From the NCBI GenBank assembly GCA_910585345.1, contig CAJUDS010000003.1, forward strand, positions 124,001 through 188,000: DNA of 64,000 nt. Direction: 5' to 3'. The first letter of the stretch is position 1, and every line of letters starts with the position of its first letter. The position numbers were made by a program, and so were the translations under genes. Under the pieces are notes generated by a model. The model was not told the DNA's origin and ran no database searches. It was given only the letters and a program-made list of their open reading frames with translations. The stretch comes from an uncultured Lachnospiraceae bacterium (lineage in GTDB: Bacteria; Bacillota; Clostridia; Lachnospirales; Lachnospiraceae). Shown piece by piece: positions 31,475-40,927 of this stretch.

Positions 31475-34400
31475 TCTCCCCGCCGCCCGGCAGATTACAT
31501 GATTCCGTAACTTCCCGACCCGGAAAGGGAACCGTGCAGATTCGCGCAAGGCAGAACGAATAGATCAGCAGCTCTTTCACTTTCTTTCCCGTAATCTTTG
31601 CCAGGGCTTCCCCATAGTAGGCCAGCTGGGTTTGATAGCGGGAGAGCAGTTCTTCCTCCCGCGCTACGCGGTCTGTCTTGTAATCCAGTACTACCAGTTC
31701 CCCATCCTCTTCCCAATATACATCAATAATTCCCTGGATCAGTACCGTCTCCTCCGGCGGAAATTCCGGCTTCACCCGGTTCGCCGCAAGCCCCAGCATA
31801 AAAGGCTGTTCCTTTTTGAGCAGTCCCGGCCTGGCTGCTCTCTTCATGCGCTCTGCAGTCTCTGTCTGCAGAAAACCGACGACTTTCGACAAATCGACAC
31901 AGCTTTTTTCTTCCTCAGACAGTTTCCCGTTTTGCACAAATTCCTGCACCGCCTCCTGTACGACAGCTGCCGTTTCCCTGACGGACGCGCCAGGCACAAG
32001 CGTGGTAAAATCAAGCAGCTCCATAACTCTGTGAAAAGCGCTTCCCCGCACGGAGCCTGTCATCTTTTCCTCATTTCCACAAAAACGCGGCAGATACGCT
32101 TCCTTTTTCTCCGTGTCGAACAGATGGGACGCTCCCTCTGCGGCTTCCGCCATTTTTTCCATCTTCAGCTCCGACACTGTCGTCTTCGTATAAAGATTTT
32201 GCAGATTCCATGGATACGTATACGAAAAACGCTGCAAAAACATACGCCGCCACTGGGGATCATATGCTTCCCGCTCATACTCTGCCAATCTCCTGCGCCT
32301 CCAGCGATCCTCTGCACTATCCTGTATCTCATCCGCCCTCAGCTCCGACGATGCGACGACTCTGACCCGCTCTGTTGCAGGAAGCAGAAAATCCAGCAGA
32401 CTGCCCGCCGCAGAAAGTGTCAGAAAAGAAAGTTTCCCATCCTTTTGCGTCCATCCTGTTTCCGTCTGTGCCACTCCCAGAGACGCCAGCTTCTTTTCCG
32501 GTTCCGGTATGCAGCCGCTCAGAATCAGCTTTTCTCTGGCGCGGGTCATGGCCACATACAATATGCGCAGCTCTTCCCCCAGATTGTCCAAATGCTGTTT
32601 TCTTGCCAGTATATTTCTGCGCAGCGTCGTGCGCCGCAGACGTCTTTCTACATCCACATACTCACAGCCAAGCCCCATATCCACATCCATCAGCAGACTC
32701 TTTGCCTCATCCTGCCTGTTAAACCGCCTGGCCAGACCTGCCACAATGCATACCGGAAATTCCAGGCCCTTGCTTTTATGGATACTCATAATGCGCACGA
32801 CATCCGCCTGCTCATCCACGATACCCGCTTCACCATAATCAACATCATATTTTTCCAACTGTTCCATATAGCGGATGAACGCAAACAATCCATGGCTTCC
32901 TGTTTTTTCAAAATCCGCCGCTTTTAACAACAGCATTTCGAGATTTGCCCTGCGCGCATCTCCTCCCGGAAATGCCGTCATATACTGCAGATAGTCTGTC
33001 TCCGCCATAATTTGCCGCAAAAGGCGCCCTACCGGCTCATAAGCCGTCCGCTGCCTGTATTTCCAAAGCAGCCGCAGAAACCGCAGCCCCTTCTCACGCA
33101 GTATATCATCCGGCTCATCCGCCCGTTCCTGCGCGGCTCTATCCTGCCCACACCGCTCCGCACACCGGCTGTCCGCCGATGCCATTGTGTCATTGTCTTC
33201 TCCCGCTTCCCTTTCTTTGTCAGTTCCATCCGCACAGCCGCACACTGCCTGTAAAGCCTCATATAGCTTCCCACTGGGCGCACAGGCGCGGATCTGCGCG
33301 ATCTCGTTCTCTGTAAAGCCCCCGATACAGGAACGCATCACACCAAAAAATGGGATGTCCTGCAGCGGATTGTCCAGAATCCGCAGAAAGTGCAGCATAA
33401 TTCTGATCTCCTCCGAAGAAAAATAACCTGTCGAAGAGGTCCGATAAGCCGGGATGCCATATTGCTTTAATGTACTTTGCAGCGTTTCATCCAGGCCCGC
33501 AGCAGTGCGCAGCAGGATAGCGATATCCCCGCACCGCACGGGACGCAGAAGGCCGCTTTCCGAATCCGTTACCTGATGCTCCCGCAGCAGCCTGCGGATA
33601 CGCTGCGCCACGAGATGCGCTTCCTGCTCCGCACCGGAAAGCCGGCTCTCCGTATCCTTTTCCAGAACCAGCAATTCTGTCTCCGCCTTCTCATATACCG
33701 GATAGGACGCGCCCGGATAAAGCGCCGCCTCCGTATCATAGCAAACGCCGCCCAGCTCCTGTCCCATAATCTGTGCAAACAGATGATTGACACTCTCCGT
33801 TACCTCCTGGCGGCTGCGGAAATTTTTATGGAGGCTGATTGCGCGCTGCGTCCCTTCCGTACCATAACGCCTGTATTTTTCCATAAAAATTTCCGGTCTG
33901 GCCAGACGGAATTTATAAATGCTCTGTTTCACATCCCCTACCATAAATCGGTTATATCTGCCCTCTTCCTCACCGGAAATACTCTGCAGAATATACTCCT
34001 GCACCAGATTGCTGTCCTGATACTCATCAACCATGATCTCATGAAAATAGCTGCGGTAATCCCTGGCGGCGCCGGAAGCCGTATACGTGCCGTCCTCCTT
34101 TTCCGTCAACAGAATCCGCAGCGCATAATGCTCCATATCGCTGAAATCCAGCACATTTTTTTCCTGCTTTTTCGCAGTAAGCCGCTGGCCAAATTCCAGC
34201 GTAAGCGAAACAAGGGTAGCGACGATGCCGCTCCCGGCCTGCAGATCGGCAGCCGCCTCGGGAAAAGGCCGGAAAAAATAGCGTCTGCCCGCTCCATCCA
34301 GCGCTTCCTTCACCGCTGTGCGCATGCCCTTGACCAGTTCCCGCAATTCCGGCGATACCTGCGCATCCCGTTTGGACGGAAGCCGCCCGAAGGAAAACTG

Positions 34401-35225
34401 TGCAAATGCCTGTCCATACGCCGCAAACGACTCTCTTTCTCTGGCAGAAGCCAGCATTTCCCGCTCCGCCTCCAGCAGCGGCGCATACATATAAGGCCCG
34501 TCCGGCCGCCCACAGACACAAAGAGCCGTATCCAGATGCGATACACAGGCCGAAAGAATTTTGCGGATGTCCTCTCTGGCATAAGCAATCCACTGCGTCT
34601 CTTCCGCCGCCGCGGTATCCGGCGGGGCATACTGCTTTGCCGCCTGCCGCAGCCATCTGTCGGGAAACGGATAACTGCGGGCATAATCATAAAGTCTCTG
34701 GATATATTCCGCCAGCGTTTTTTCATCCCCATTCTGATTAAAACTTTCCAGACAACGCAAAAACGCCTCATCCTTGCACGCAAAGTGCGCCTCCATCATG
34801 GCGGACATCACATCGGCGCGCAGCAGCTTTAATTCCCCTTCATCTGCCACCCGAAATCCCGGGTCCAGGCCAATGTCATTAAAATGATTGCGAATGACAA
34901 ACAGACAAAAACTGTCAATGGTCGTGATCTGCGCATTGTGCAGCAGCGTTGTCTGTCTCTGCAGATGGGCATTGTCGGGCTCTTCCTCCAACCGCTTTCC
35001 CAGCGCTATGCTGATCCGTTCCCGCATTTCCGCCGCCGCCGCATTGGTAAAAGTAACAATCAGCAGCCTGTCAATGTCTACCGGGCGGGCCGGATCGCTG
35101 ACCATACGGACAATTCTCTCTACCAATACCGCTGTCTTGCCGCTGCCTGCGGCCGCCGAAACAAGGAGACTGCAGTTTTCTGTCTCAATCACCTGCCGCT
35201 GCTCCTGTGTATACGAAAAACCCAT
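31467..35225 (-). CDS. addA: ATP-dependent helicase/nuclease subunit A
   Basis: 1252 aa from the ATG at 35225 (MGFSYTQEQRQVIE). UvrD-type helicase 1A with Walker A LLVSAAAGSGKTAVLVERIV (about 20-39), DEYQDSNLVQE (Walker B) and further superfamily 1 motifs including LHKNFRSRQEVTESVNHLF and MSIHKSKGLEFPVCIVAG with VAMTRAREKL. The C-terminal RecB-type nuclease carries DYKTDRVAREEELLSRYQTQ (D-Y-K). With AddB it resects double-strand breaks to a Chi-type site for RecA loading. It starts 1 nt after the addB stop codon. A variable Asp/Glu/Cys-rich insertion lies near 690-740. No missing motif. Confidence 0.97.
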   Translation of the reverse strand: MGFSYTQEQRQVIETENCSLLVSAAAGSGKTAVLVERIVRMVSDPARPVDIDRLLIVTFTNAAAAEMRERISIALGKRLEEEPDNAHLQRQTTLLHNAQITTIDSFCLFVIRNHFNDIGLDPGFRVADEGELKLLRADVMSAMMEAHFACKDEAFLRCLESFNQNGDEKTLAEYIQRLYDYARSYPFPDRWLRQAAKQYAPPDTAAAEETQWIAYAREDIRKILSACVSHLDTALCVCGRPDGPYMYAPLLEAEREMLASARERESFAAYGQAFAQFSFGRLPSKRDAQVSPELRELVKGMRTAVKEALDGAGRRYFFRPFPEAAADLQAGSGIVATLVSLTLEFGQRLTAKKQEKNVLDFSDMEHYALRILLTEKEDGTYTASGAARDYRSYFHEIMVDEYQDSNLVQEYILQSISGEEEGRYNRFMVGDVKQSIYKFRLARPEIFMEKYRRYGTEGTQRAISLHKNFRSRQEVTESVNHLFAQIMGQELGGVCYDTEAALYPGASYPVYEKAETELLVLEKDTESRLSGAEQEAHLVAQRIRRLLREHQVTDSESGLLRPVRCGDIAILLRTAAGLDETLQSTLKQYGIPAYRTSSTGYFSSEEIRIMLHFLRILDNPLQDIPFFGVMRSCIGGFTENEIAQIRACAPSGKLYEALQAVCGCADGTDKEREAGEDNDTMASADSRCAERCGQDRAAQERADEPDDILREKGLRFLRLLWKYRQRTAYEPVGRLLRQIMAETDYLQYMTAFPGGDARRANLEMLLLKAADFEKTGSHGLFAFIRYMEQLEKYDVDYGEAGIVDEQADVVRIMSIHKSKGLEFPVCIVAGLARRFNRQDEAKSLLMDVDMGLGCEYVDVERRLRRTTLRRNILARKQHLDNLGEELRILYVAMTRAREKLILSGCIPEPEKKLASLGVAQTETGWTQKDGKLSFLTLSAAGSLLDFLLPATERVRVVASSELRADEIQDSAEDRWRRRRLAEYEREAYDPQWRRMFLQRFSYTYPWNLQNLYTKTTVSELKMEKMAEAAEGASHLFDTEKKEAYLPRFCGNEEKMTGSVRGSAFHRVMELLDFTTLVPGASVRETAAVVQEAVQEFVQNGKLSEEEKSCVDLSKVVGFLQTETAERMKRAARPGLLKKEQPFMLGLAANRVKPEFPPEETVLIQGIIDVYWEEDGELVVLDYKTDRVAREEELLSRYQTQLAYYGEALAKITGKKVKELLIYSFCLARICTVPFPGREVTESCNLPGGGEIK

Positions 35226-35226
35226 C

Positions 35227-38200
35227 TCACGCCCCTCCTTCCCGCTGCATCCGCGCAATCGCTTCCTCCTTCGTCAGGCAGTCCAGTTTTTCTGTCTCAT
35301 ATCCCGGAATCCGTTCGCTGAAACCACAGACACTGCGGTAAACACAGTAATCGCAGCCCATGTTTCCTCCGTATGTATAAGGCTTCTTCCCAATATCGCC
35401 CTGCAGAATCCGCTTTCCCAAATGCGTAATCTTGTGTGTTACATACCTTGAAATTGTCTGCAGTTCCTCTCGGTTCAGCGTTCCCGAACGGCTTCCCAGA
35501 CTGCCGTCCTTTTTCCGCTCCACAGGAATCACCTCCGACCTGCTTCCAAACGTACCATCCAGGCGCTTAATGACATCCTCGCTTTCATTGACTATTCCGG
35601 TCATTCTCAGGCTTTCTCTGATCTTTGCATTCAGCATCTCTTCACTCAGCGCGGCATCCTCCTCACGGATCATCGGATCCGCTACATGATAGTAAAGCAT
35701 GGCGGCAGGAACCACCTCTTTATCCCTGTCCTTTTTGCCGATCATCTCCATCGCCGCATTCATATAGACGACCAATTGAAGCTGCAGGCCATAATAGACT
35801 GCTGCAATATCCAGACTCCTGCTGCCTGATTTGTAGTCAATCACTTTTACATATACCGTATCCCCCTCCCTGCAGGTGTCAATCCTGTCAATTCTGCCCT
35901 GCAGGTGCATTTTCTCATGCGGAGAAAGGCTGATATTGACCGATTCGATATCTGACAATGCCGAAAAAGCCACTTCAAAATGTTCCGGTCGGAATTTCCC
36001 TTTTTGAAGCTGGCTCTGCAGCGTAAAAATCGTCCGGCGCAGGATCCGTTTCATCCGTGTGACCACATACTGATAACGGGCGCTGGAAAAAAGAATCGTA
36101 TCCCCATAGACAGCCGTCTGGGCATCCACTGCCTCGTCCAGCAGTTTTTCACCCAGTTCCGCGGAAAACGCAAACCAGTCGCTTCCATTTTCTTCCAAAA
36201 GCCTGGAAAACTGCTCCAAAATACCGTGAAATAAATTTCCCATATCCACTGCTTCAAAAGAAAACGCTTCCCGTTCCCGTAGCGTAAGACCATACTGCAG
36301 AAAATAGCTGTAAGCGCAGGCCGCATACTGTTCCAGTCGACTGACGCTGCTGTGCAGAATACTGCCATACAACGCATGCGCGACCTCCTCTCCGAGCGGA
36401 CTATGCCTGTAACGGAAAAACGCGGTTTCCACAAGCTTCTGCAGTTTGCCGCTCCATTCATTGTCCTCGGCATAAGTCCCGTACAGAGTAAAAAAGAACG
36501 GCTGTGGAACCGGATTGCCCCTGGCATATTCGCGCAGCAGCCCGGATAATACGTCAAATCCATCCTCCCGCACCTGTATCTGCTCCTGTAGCTGCGCCGC
36601 CTGCGGCCGCTCCACCTGCAGAGCCGGAAACAGCTTCCGCACCATGCCGATCAGGTATGCCGGACGTACGGCCTTCCCTTCTCCGCTTACCTTAGCGTAA
36701 GACAGATACAATCTCTGACTTGGTTTTGTCATATTCATATACAGATACAATCTCTGGATATACATCTGCTGCCTGGGCGACGGCGCCATTTCCCACTGTC
36801 CCTGCGCCAGAAATTCTCTGTCAATATCTGATATAATACCGCCGTTCCCTCCGCTCTTGGGAATATTACCGTCATTGACGCCAAGAAAAAACAACACTTT
36901 GATTTCCTTCAGCCGGGTCCGCTCGATATCTCCCACCAGAATCCGGTCCACATTCTGGGGAATCGTGCCCACCTGTATCTCCCCAAATCCGGCGTCCAGA
37001 ATATCCGCAAACTCCTGCAAAGACATTTCCTCCCCGCCGATCAGATCATAAATCTCTTCCAGCAGCTCCATGACAAGACGGTAAATCTGCCCATACTCTT
37101 TTGCCTTTACCAGATCTCCTTCTTCCTGAAACTGTGTTTCCCAAAAAACAAGCCTTTCATAGAGTTGATTTTCCGTTAAAAATAAGTATAAATGTTCCAC
37201 ATAATCCTTTACCCTGCCGCCTTCCGCGAGCAGCGGCAAAAGCATGTCGACTAGTTTCTGCCGCGTAGCATTGATCTCTTCCAGTTCCTGTGTTTCCTGA
37301 CCGGCATGACCCCTTCTGACAAAAAGCGCCTGCCATCTTTTCTTTCCCCGAATCCCCTGCCGCAGCACATAATTCTCCAGCCTGTCAGTCTCTTCCATCG
37401 AAATATCCGTAAGGCCGCTGCGCAGAAAATGAAACACTGCTTCGTACGAAAAGTTCTGCAGCAAAATCTGCAGCGCGCTTCTTATGTATTCAATAAAAGG
37501 ATTCAGTACAATTCCCTTTGTAACATCCACATAACAGGGAATCGAAAAGCGGGCAAAGATTTCCTCCACATAATCGGCATATACGGACAAATTTCCGGCT
37601 ACGACCGCAATGTCGCGGTACTGGTAACCTTCTGTGCGCACCAGCTTTCTGATCTGCAGACACACCTGCCGCACTTCTTCACGCGGAGATGAGGCTTCCA
37701 CCAAATGAATGGCGTCCTGCTCTCCCGCAAACGTACGGCTCCGGTAACGAAAAATTTCCTGTTCCAGATGCGCCATACTCGGATTATTACGGAAACGGGG
37801 CACCGGTTTTTCCGCCAGTATGATATCCGGCCTGCGCGCTACGCCCGCTTCCCGCGCCAGCCGTTCCAGAGAACGCATCATCTTCTTGCTGAATGCAAAC
37901 AGTTTCTGCTCCCCATCCTCCTGCGCCGCATCCTCGCTGCCGTCCATGATCACAGCCACCTTTACCTCTCTGGCAAGCAGCAAAATTTTCTGAATCACCT
38001 GATTCTGTACAGGCGTAAATCCTGTAAAGCCGTCAAACACCACAATGCTGTCGCGAATCATGGCGGAATGCTCCAACGCCTGCGCCAAAAGCCCCATTTG
38101 TCCTTCCGTTGTCACAAATTTACCCGCGGTGGCGTCCAGAAAGGCATTGTACAAAACAGCAAGATCCTGCAGCTTATAATACAGACTGCCCCGTGAACGG

Positions 38201-38637
38201 GCGTAGTCTGTCAACTGTTCCAATTCTTCACTGCCGATTCCGTACTGCATAAACTCCGAAATGGCGGATTTCACTTCATGGATATAACCAATTCTCCTGA
38301 TATGGGAACCGATCACTTTCAATCTGTCCGCACAGTCCGAGGCAATTTTGCGCAGAATCAGACTTTTCCCCGTATCATCCAGTACCGGCCGACCTCCCGC
38401 TCCTGTTTCCTCAAAGATCCTGTGGGTCAGCCTGCCAAAACTGAGCACGTCAATGTTCATAATGCCGCCGCGTGGATGACGCATGACAAGCTCTTTCTGT
38501 GTCTGCATTGTGAACTGATCCGGCACAATAATAAAAAACCGGGTATTCTCCTCCTCTAAGGACTGCCGTATCACATCCGTATACAATCGTTCGCTTTTCC
38601 CTGCGCCCGAACTGCCGATACAAAACTGTAATGCCAT
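35227..38637 (-). CDS. addB: ATP-dependent helicase/nuclease subunit B
   Basis: 1136 aa from the ATG at 38637. Walker A is at the N terminus: FCIGSSGAGKSERLYTDVIR. The inactivated helicase body recognises Chi in AddAB. The C-terminal nuclease has VKVIDYKSGSRSLDIAAVYY and the four-cysteine Fe-S site split between YAACAYSYF and MGCDYCVYRSVCGFSE. The partner gene addA follows with a TGA-G-ATG junction. Upstream, a MATE transporter and a TetR regulator lie on the same strand only 23 nt away, so read-through is possible. Confidence 0.96.
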   Translation of the reverse strand: MALQFCIGSSGAGKSERLYTDVIRQSLEEENTRFFIIVPDQFTMQTQKELVMRHPRGGIMNIDVLSFGRLTHRIFEETGAGGRPVLDDTGKSLILRKIASDCADRLKVIGSHIRRIGYIHEVKSAISEFMQYGIGSEELEQLTDYARSRGSLYYKLQDLAVLYNAFLDATAGKFVTTEGQMGLLAQALEHSAMIRDSIVVFDGFTGFTPVQNQVIQKILLLAREVKVAVIMDGSEDAAQEDGEQKLFAFSKKMMRSLERLAREAGVARRPDIILAEKPVPRFRNNPSMAHLEQEIFRYRSRTFAGEQDAIHLVEASSPREEVRQVCLQIRKLVRTEGYQYRDIAVVAGNLSVYADYVEEIFARFSIPCYVDVTKGIVLNPFIEYIRSALQILLQNFSYEAVFHFLRSGLTDISMEETDRLENYVLRQGIRGKKRWQALFVRRGHAGQETQELEEINATRQKLVDMLLPLLAEGGRVKDYVEHLYLFLTENQLYERLVFWETQFQEEGDLVKAKEYGQIYRLVMELLEEIYDLIGGEEMSLQEFADILDAGFGEIQVGTIPQNVDRILVGDIERTRLKEIKVLFFLGVNDGNIPKSGGNGGIISDIDREFLAQGQWEMAPSPRQQMYIQRLYLYMNMTKPSQRLYLSYAKVSGEGKAVRPAYLIGMVRKLFPALQVERPQAAQLQEQIQVREDGFDVLSGLLREYARGNPVPQPFFFTLYGTYAEDNEWSGKLQKLVETAFFRYRHSPLGEEVAHALYGSILHSSVSRLEQYAACAYSYFLQYGLTLREREAFSFEAVDMGNLFHGILEQFSRLLEENGSDWFAFSAELGEKLLDEAVDAQTAVYGDTILFSSARYQYVVTRMKRILRRTIFTLQSQLQKGKFRPEHFEVAFSALSDIESVNISLSPHEKMHLQGRIDRIDTCREGDTVYVKVIDYKSGSRSLDIAAVYYGLQLQLVVYMNAAMEMIGKKDRDKEVVPAAMLYYHVADPMIREEDAALSEEMLNAKIRESLRMTGIVNESEDVIKRLDGTFGSRSEVIPVERKKDGSLGSRSGTLNREELQTISRYVTHKITHLGKRILQGDIGKKPYTYGGNMGCDYCVYRSVCGFSERIPGYETEKLDCLTKEEAIARMQREGGA

Positions 38638-38660
38638 ACTTCCCCCTTTCGCTCTATCTG

Positions 38661-40001
38661 CTATCTCGTCACATTCCGCAGCCATTTTTTCTGTCGATAC
38701 CGGATATAACAGAACGGAATTTTTACCAGCTCATCACTGAGCAAGATAAAATACACTGTTTTGACCGGCAGTTTCCACACAAAAGCCGCCAGAAACCCGA
38801 ACAGAATCGACCAGCCCCACAATATGCCCGCATCGATAAACATACCGAATCTGGTATCGCCGCCACTGCGGAAAATACCTACGATACAGGTACAGGTAGC
38901 AGACTGGGCAATCACATAATAGGACATTATAAACAGAAAGCTGTGCATATAATCTTCCGTAAGCCCTGTAAATCCCAATCCTCTTACAATCAACGGACGA
39001 AGAGCGAAAATCAGCAGACCGCCGCCCATGCCGAAATAAATTGCCAGCCGGATAAAGCGCACCGCATAGATTTCCGCCTCCTTTTTTTTATTTTCTCCAA
39101 TCGCCTTGCCAAGCATGATGGCCGTGGCATTGCCAATACCGAATACGATGACCGTGGCAAGCTGACGCATCACATGCGCCACCGAATTGGCGGCAACCGC
39201 ACTGCTGCCCAGATGGCCTACAATCGCCGCCGTAGCGGAATACCCGGCGCCCCACATAAATTCGTTGACCACCACCGGACTTGAATAACGGATAAAATCT
39301 CCCAGCAGCATCCTGTCCGGATGCAGAAAACAGGAAAGCCGCAGCCGTACCGTATGATTCCTGACAAATGCATAAAAGAGCATCATGCCAAGCTCCAGTG
39401 TTCTGGCGCACAGCGTACCGACAGCAGCGCCTACAATCCCCAGCCTAGGCGCGCCAAACAGACCAAAAATCAAGACCGCATTGACTAAAAAATTCAGTAC
39501 AAGGGAACAGCCATATACCACTGTGGAAATCAGCACTTTTTCAATACTGCGAATCAGATTCAGATAGGTCATGCTCAGCGCAACCATCGGATACGTAAAG
39601 GCCACAATCCGCAGATACTTGATCCCTTCGGCAATAATCTCTTCCTCTCCGGTAAAAACGCTCATAATCTGCCGCGGCAGAAAAAAACTTCCCAACATAA
39701 AAATAAGCCCTGCAATCACTGCAAGCCTCACCACAATCCCCAATAATTTCTCTATGGATGCCGTATCCCGTTTCCCCCAATACTGCGCCGTCAACACCGA
39801 CACCCCGGAAGAAATTCCAAAGAGAAACAAATTAAAAATAAAAAAGACCTGCCCGCCCAGAGAACAACCCGAAAGCACCTGCTCGCTGACCCTGCCGAGC
39901 ATGATCACGTCCGTGGCTGTCACACCTACATTGATTAAATTCTGCAGCGCCATGGGAACTACAAGAGAGAAAACTTTCCTGTAGAAATCTCGTTTCTCCA
40001 T
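38661..40001 (-). CDS. MATE-family efflux transporter (first of three)
   Basis: 446 aa from the ATG at 40001; the longer frame begins inside tetR. About 12 membrane helices in two halves: FSLVVPMALQNLINVGVTAT with DVIMLGRVSEQVLSGCSLGG at the N terminus are standard MATE sequence, and the second half opens near SPVVVNEFMWGAGYSATAAI. It exports cationic drugs, dyes or metabolites with a Na+ or H+ gradient; substrate unknown. It follows the tetR gene by 67 nt and is probably controlled by it. Confidence 0.93.
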   Translation of the reverse strand: MEKRDFYRKVFSLVVPMALQNLINVGVTATDVIMLGRVSEQVLSGCSLGGQVFFIFNLFLFGISSGVSVLTAQYWGKRDTASIEKLLGIVVRLAVIAGLIFMLGSFFLPRQIMSVFTGEEEIIAEGIKYLRIVAFTYPMVALSMTYLNLIRSIEKVLISTVVYGCSLVLNFLVNAVLIFGLFGAPRLGIVGAAVGTLCARTLELGMMLFYAFVRNHTVRLRLSCFLHPDRMLLGDFIRYSSPVVVNEFMWGAGYSATAAIVGHLGSSAVAANSVAHVMRQLATVIVFGIGNATAIMLGKAIGENKKKEAEIYAVRFIRLAIYFGMGGGLLIFALRPLIVRGLGFTGLTEDYMHSFLFIMSYYVIAQSATCTCIVGIFRSGGDTRFGMFIDAGILWGWSILFGFLAAFVWKLPVKTVYFILLSDELVKIPFCYIRYRQKKWLRNVTR

Positions 40002-40068
40002 AACTGATTCATCCGCCTCCCTTTCTCCTATGCACGGCCGTTCTTCACCGGGCCTTCTGCAGCCGTAT

Positions 40069-40671
40069 TCATTCTCCTGCATAGAGAATCTGCAGCTCTT
40101 TTAAATACCGCACTGCTTCCTTGTAATACGTATCCGGTCTAAAAGACGGCTCCCGTATCATTTCCGTCAATAAGCCTCGCAGCGTATATTCCACAACCTT
40201 TACCAGCCTTTCCGGCGAAATCCCCGCCCGGTGTTTCAATTCCACTCTGGCAAAGATTTCATCATAAGCCGCAAGCAGCGTCTCCGCTGACCTCCGCGCC
40301 GCTTCCACCGCCTCCGGTTCGCTTTCCCTCTCCGCCTGCTGCAGAAACATCTGCATGTAGGGAAAATTCTTCATGGCAGCCGTCCTCGCTTTTTCAATCT
40401 GCGTGCATAACGCAAAATAATCCGTCTCCGCAGCGTCAACCGCAGAAGACAACTCCATCATTATATATTTCACACTATAATCATATACGAATCCATACAA
40501 TCCCGTTTTGCTCACAAAATAATGAAACAGCAGCCCCTTGCTGATGCCCGCTTCCTTTACCATCTCGTCTGTGCTGGCTCTGCGGAAGCCGTTTTCCGCA
40601 AATATTTTCAACGCCGCATTGATCATTCTGTCCTGTTTTTCTTTTTTCAGATCAAAAAATTTCTCGTTCAC
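40069..40671 (-). CDS. TetR-family transcriptional regulator of the MATE pump
   Basis: 200 aa. The N-terminal HTH is INAALKIFAENGFRRASTDE and MVKEAGISKGLLFHYFVSKT. A ligand-binding helical domain with no recognised subfamily follows. It lies upstream of and in the same direction as a MATE transporter, the usual arrangement for a repressor that responds to a pump substrate. Its promoter (40741-40769) and the region downstream of it hold a modest inverted repeat (GACC-N5-GGTC, about 40723-40736), a possible operator. Confidence 0.9.
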   Translation of the reverse strand: MNEKFFDLKKEKQDRMINAALKIFAENGFRRASTDEMVKEAGISKGLLFHYFVSKTGLYGFVYDYSVKYIMMELSSAVDAAETDYFALCTQIEKARTAAMKNFPYMQMFLQQAERESEPEAVEAARRSAETLLAAYDEIFARVELKHRAGISPERLVKVVEYTLRGLLTEMIREPSFRPDTYYKEAVRYLKELQILYAGE

Positions 40672-40740
40672 GAAAGAACAACGCTCCTCTTAGGTATCAT
40701 TTCACAGACTTTCCATAATTGACCATACGGGTCGTTTTCT

Positions 40741-40769
40741 ATCTTATCACAGTCCGCACTTCGTTTCAA
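40741..40769 (-). promoter_or_regulatory. Promoter of tetR-MATE
   Basis: On the minus strand TTGAAA (complement of 40764-40769), 17-nt spacer, TAAGAT (complement of 40741-40746). Confidence 0.65.
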
Positions 40770-40826
40770 GTCCGGTCTGAATCATTCCCTGCCTTTATGA
40801 GCCGGACTTTTCAGTTCGTTAAAAAC

Positions 40827-40843
40827 TTTACATCCATTTTACA
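40827..40843 (+). promoter_or_regulatory. Pho box upstream of pstS
   Basis: Two direct repeats TTTACA-N5-TTTACA with the 11-bp period used by Gram-positive PhoP (consensus TT(A/T/C)A(C/T)A). They lie about 85 bp before the pstS ATG, upstream of TACAAT/TATAAT-like -10 sequences (40876-40886). The PhoP gene is in the same locus, so phosphate-starvation activation is likely. Confidence 0.65.
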
Positions 40844-40927
40844 ATGCCGTGATATTGGATTTGATTTTTGCACGGTACAATATAATTGTAAATTTCAGGA
40901 AACAGCAAAAACAAAGGAGAATTAAAA

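Noticed and set aside
31632..34832. Long plus-strand ORFs (431 and 451 codons) opposite addA
   Set aside because: Shadow frames of addA. They are rich in Arg, His, Pro and Cys, with no domains or ribosome sites.
40723..40736. GACC-N5-GGTC inverted repeat downstream of the tetR promoter
   Set aside because: Only four base pairs per arm; too weak to list as an operator, though its position is suitable.
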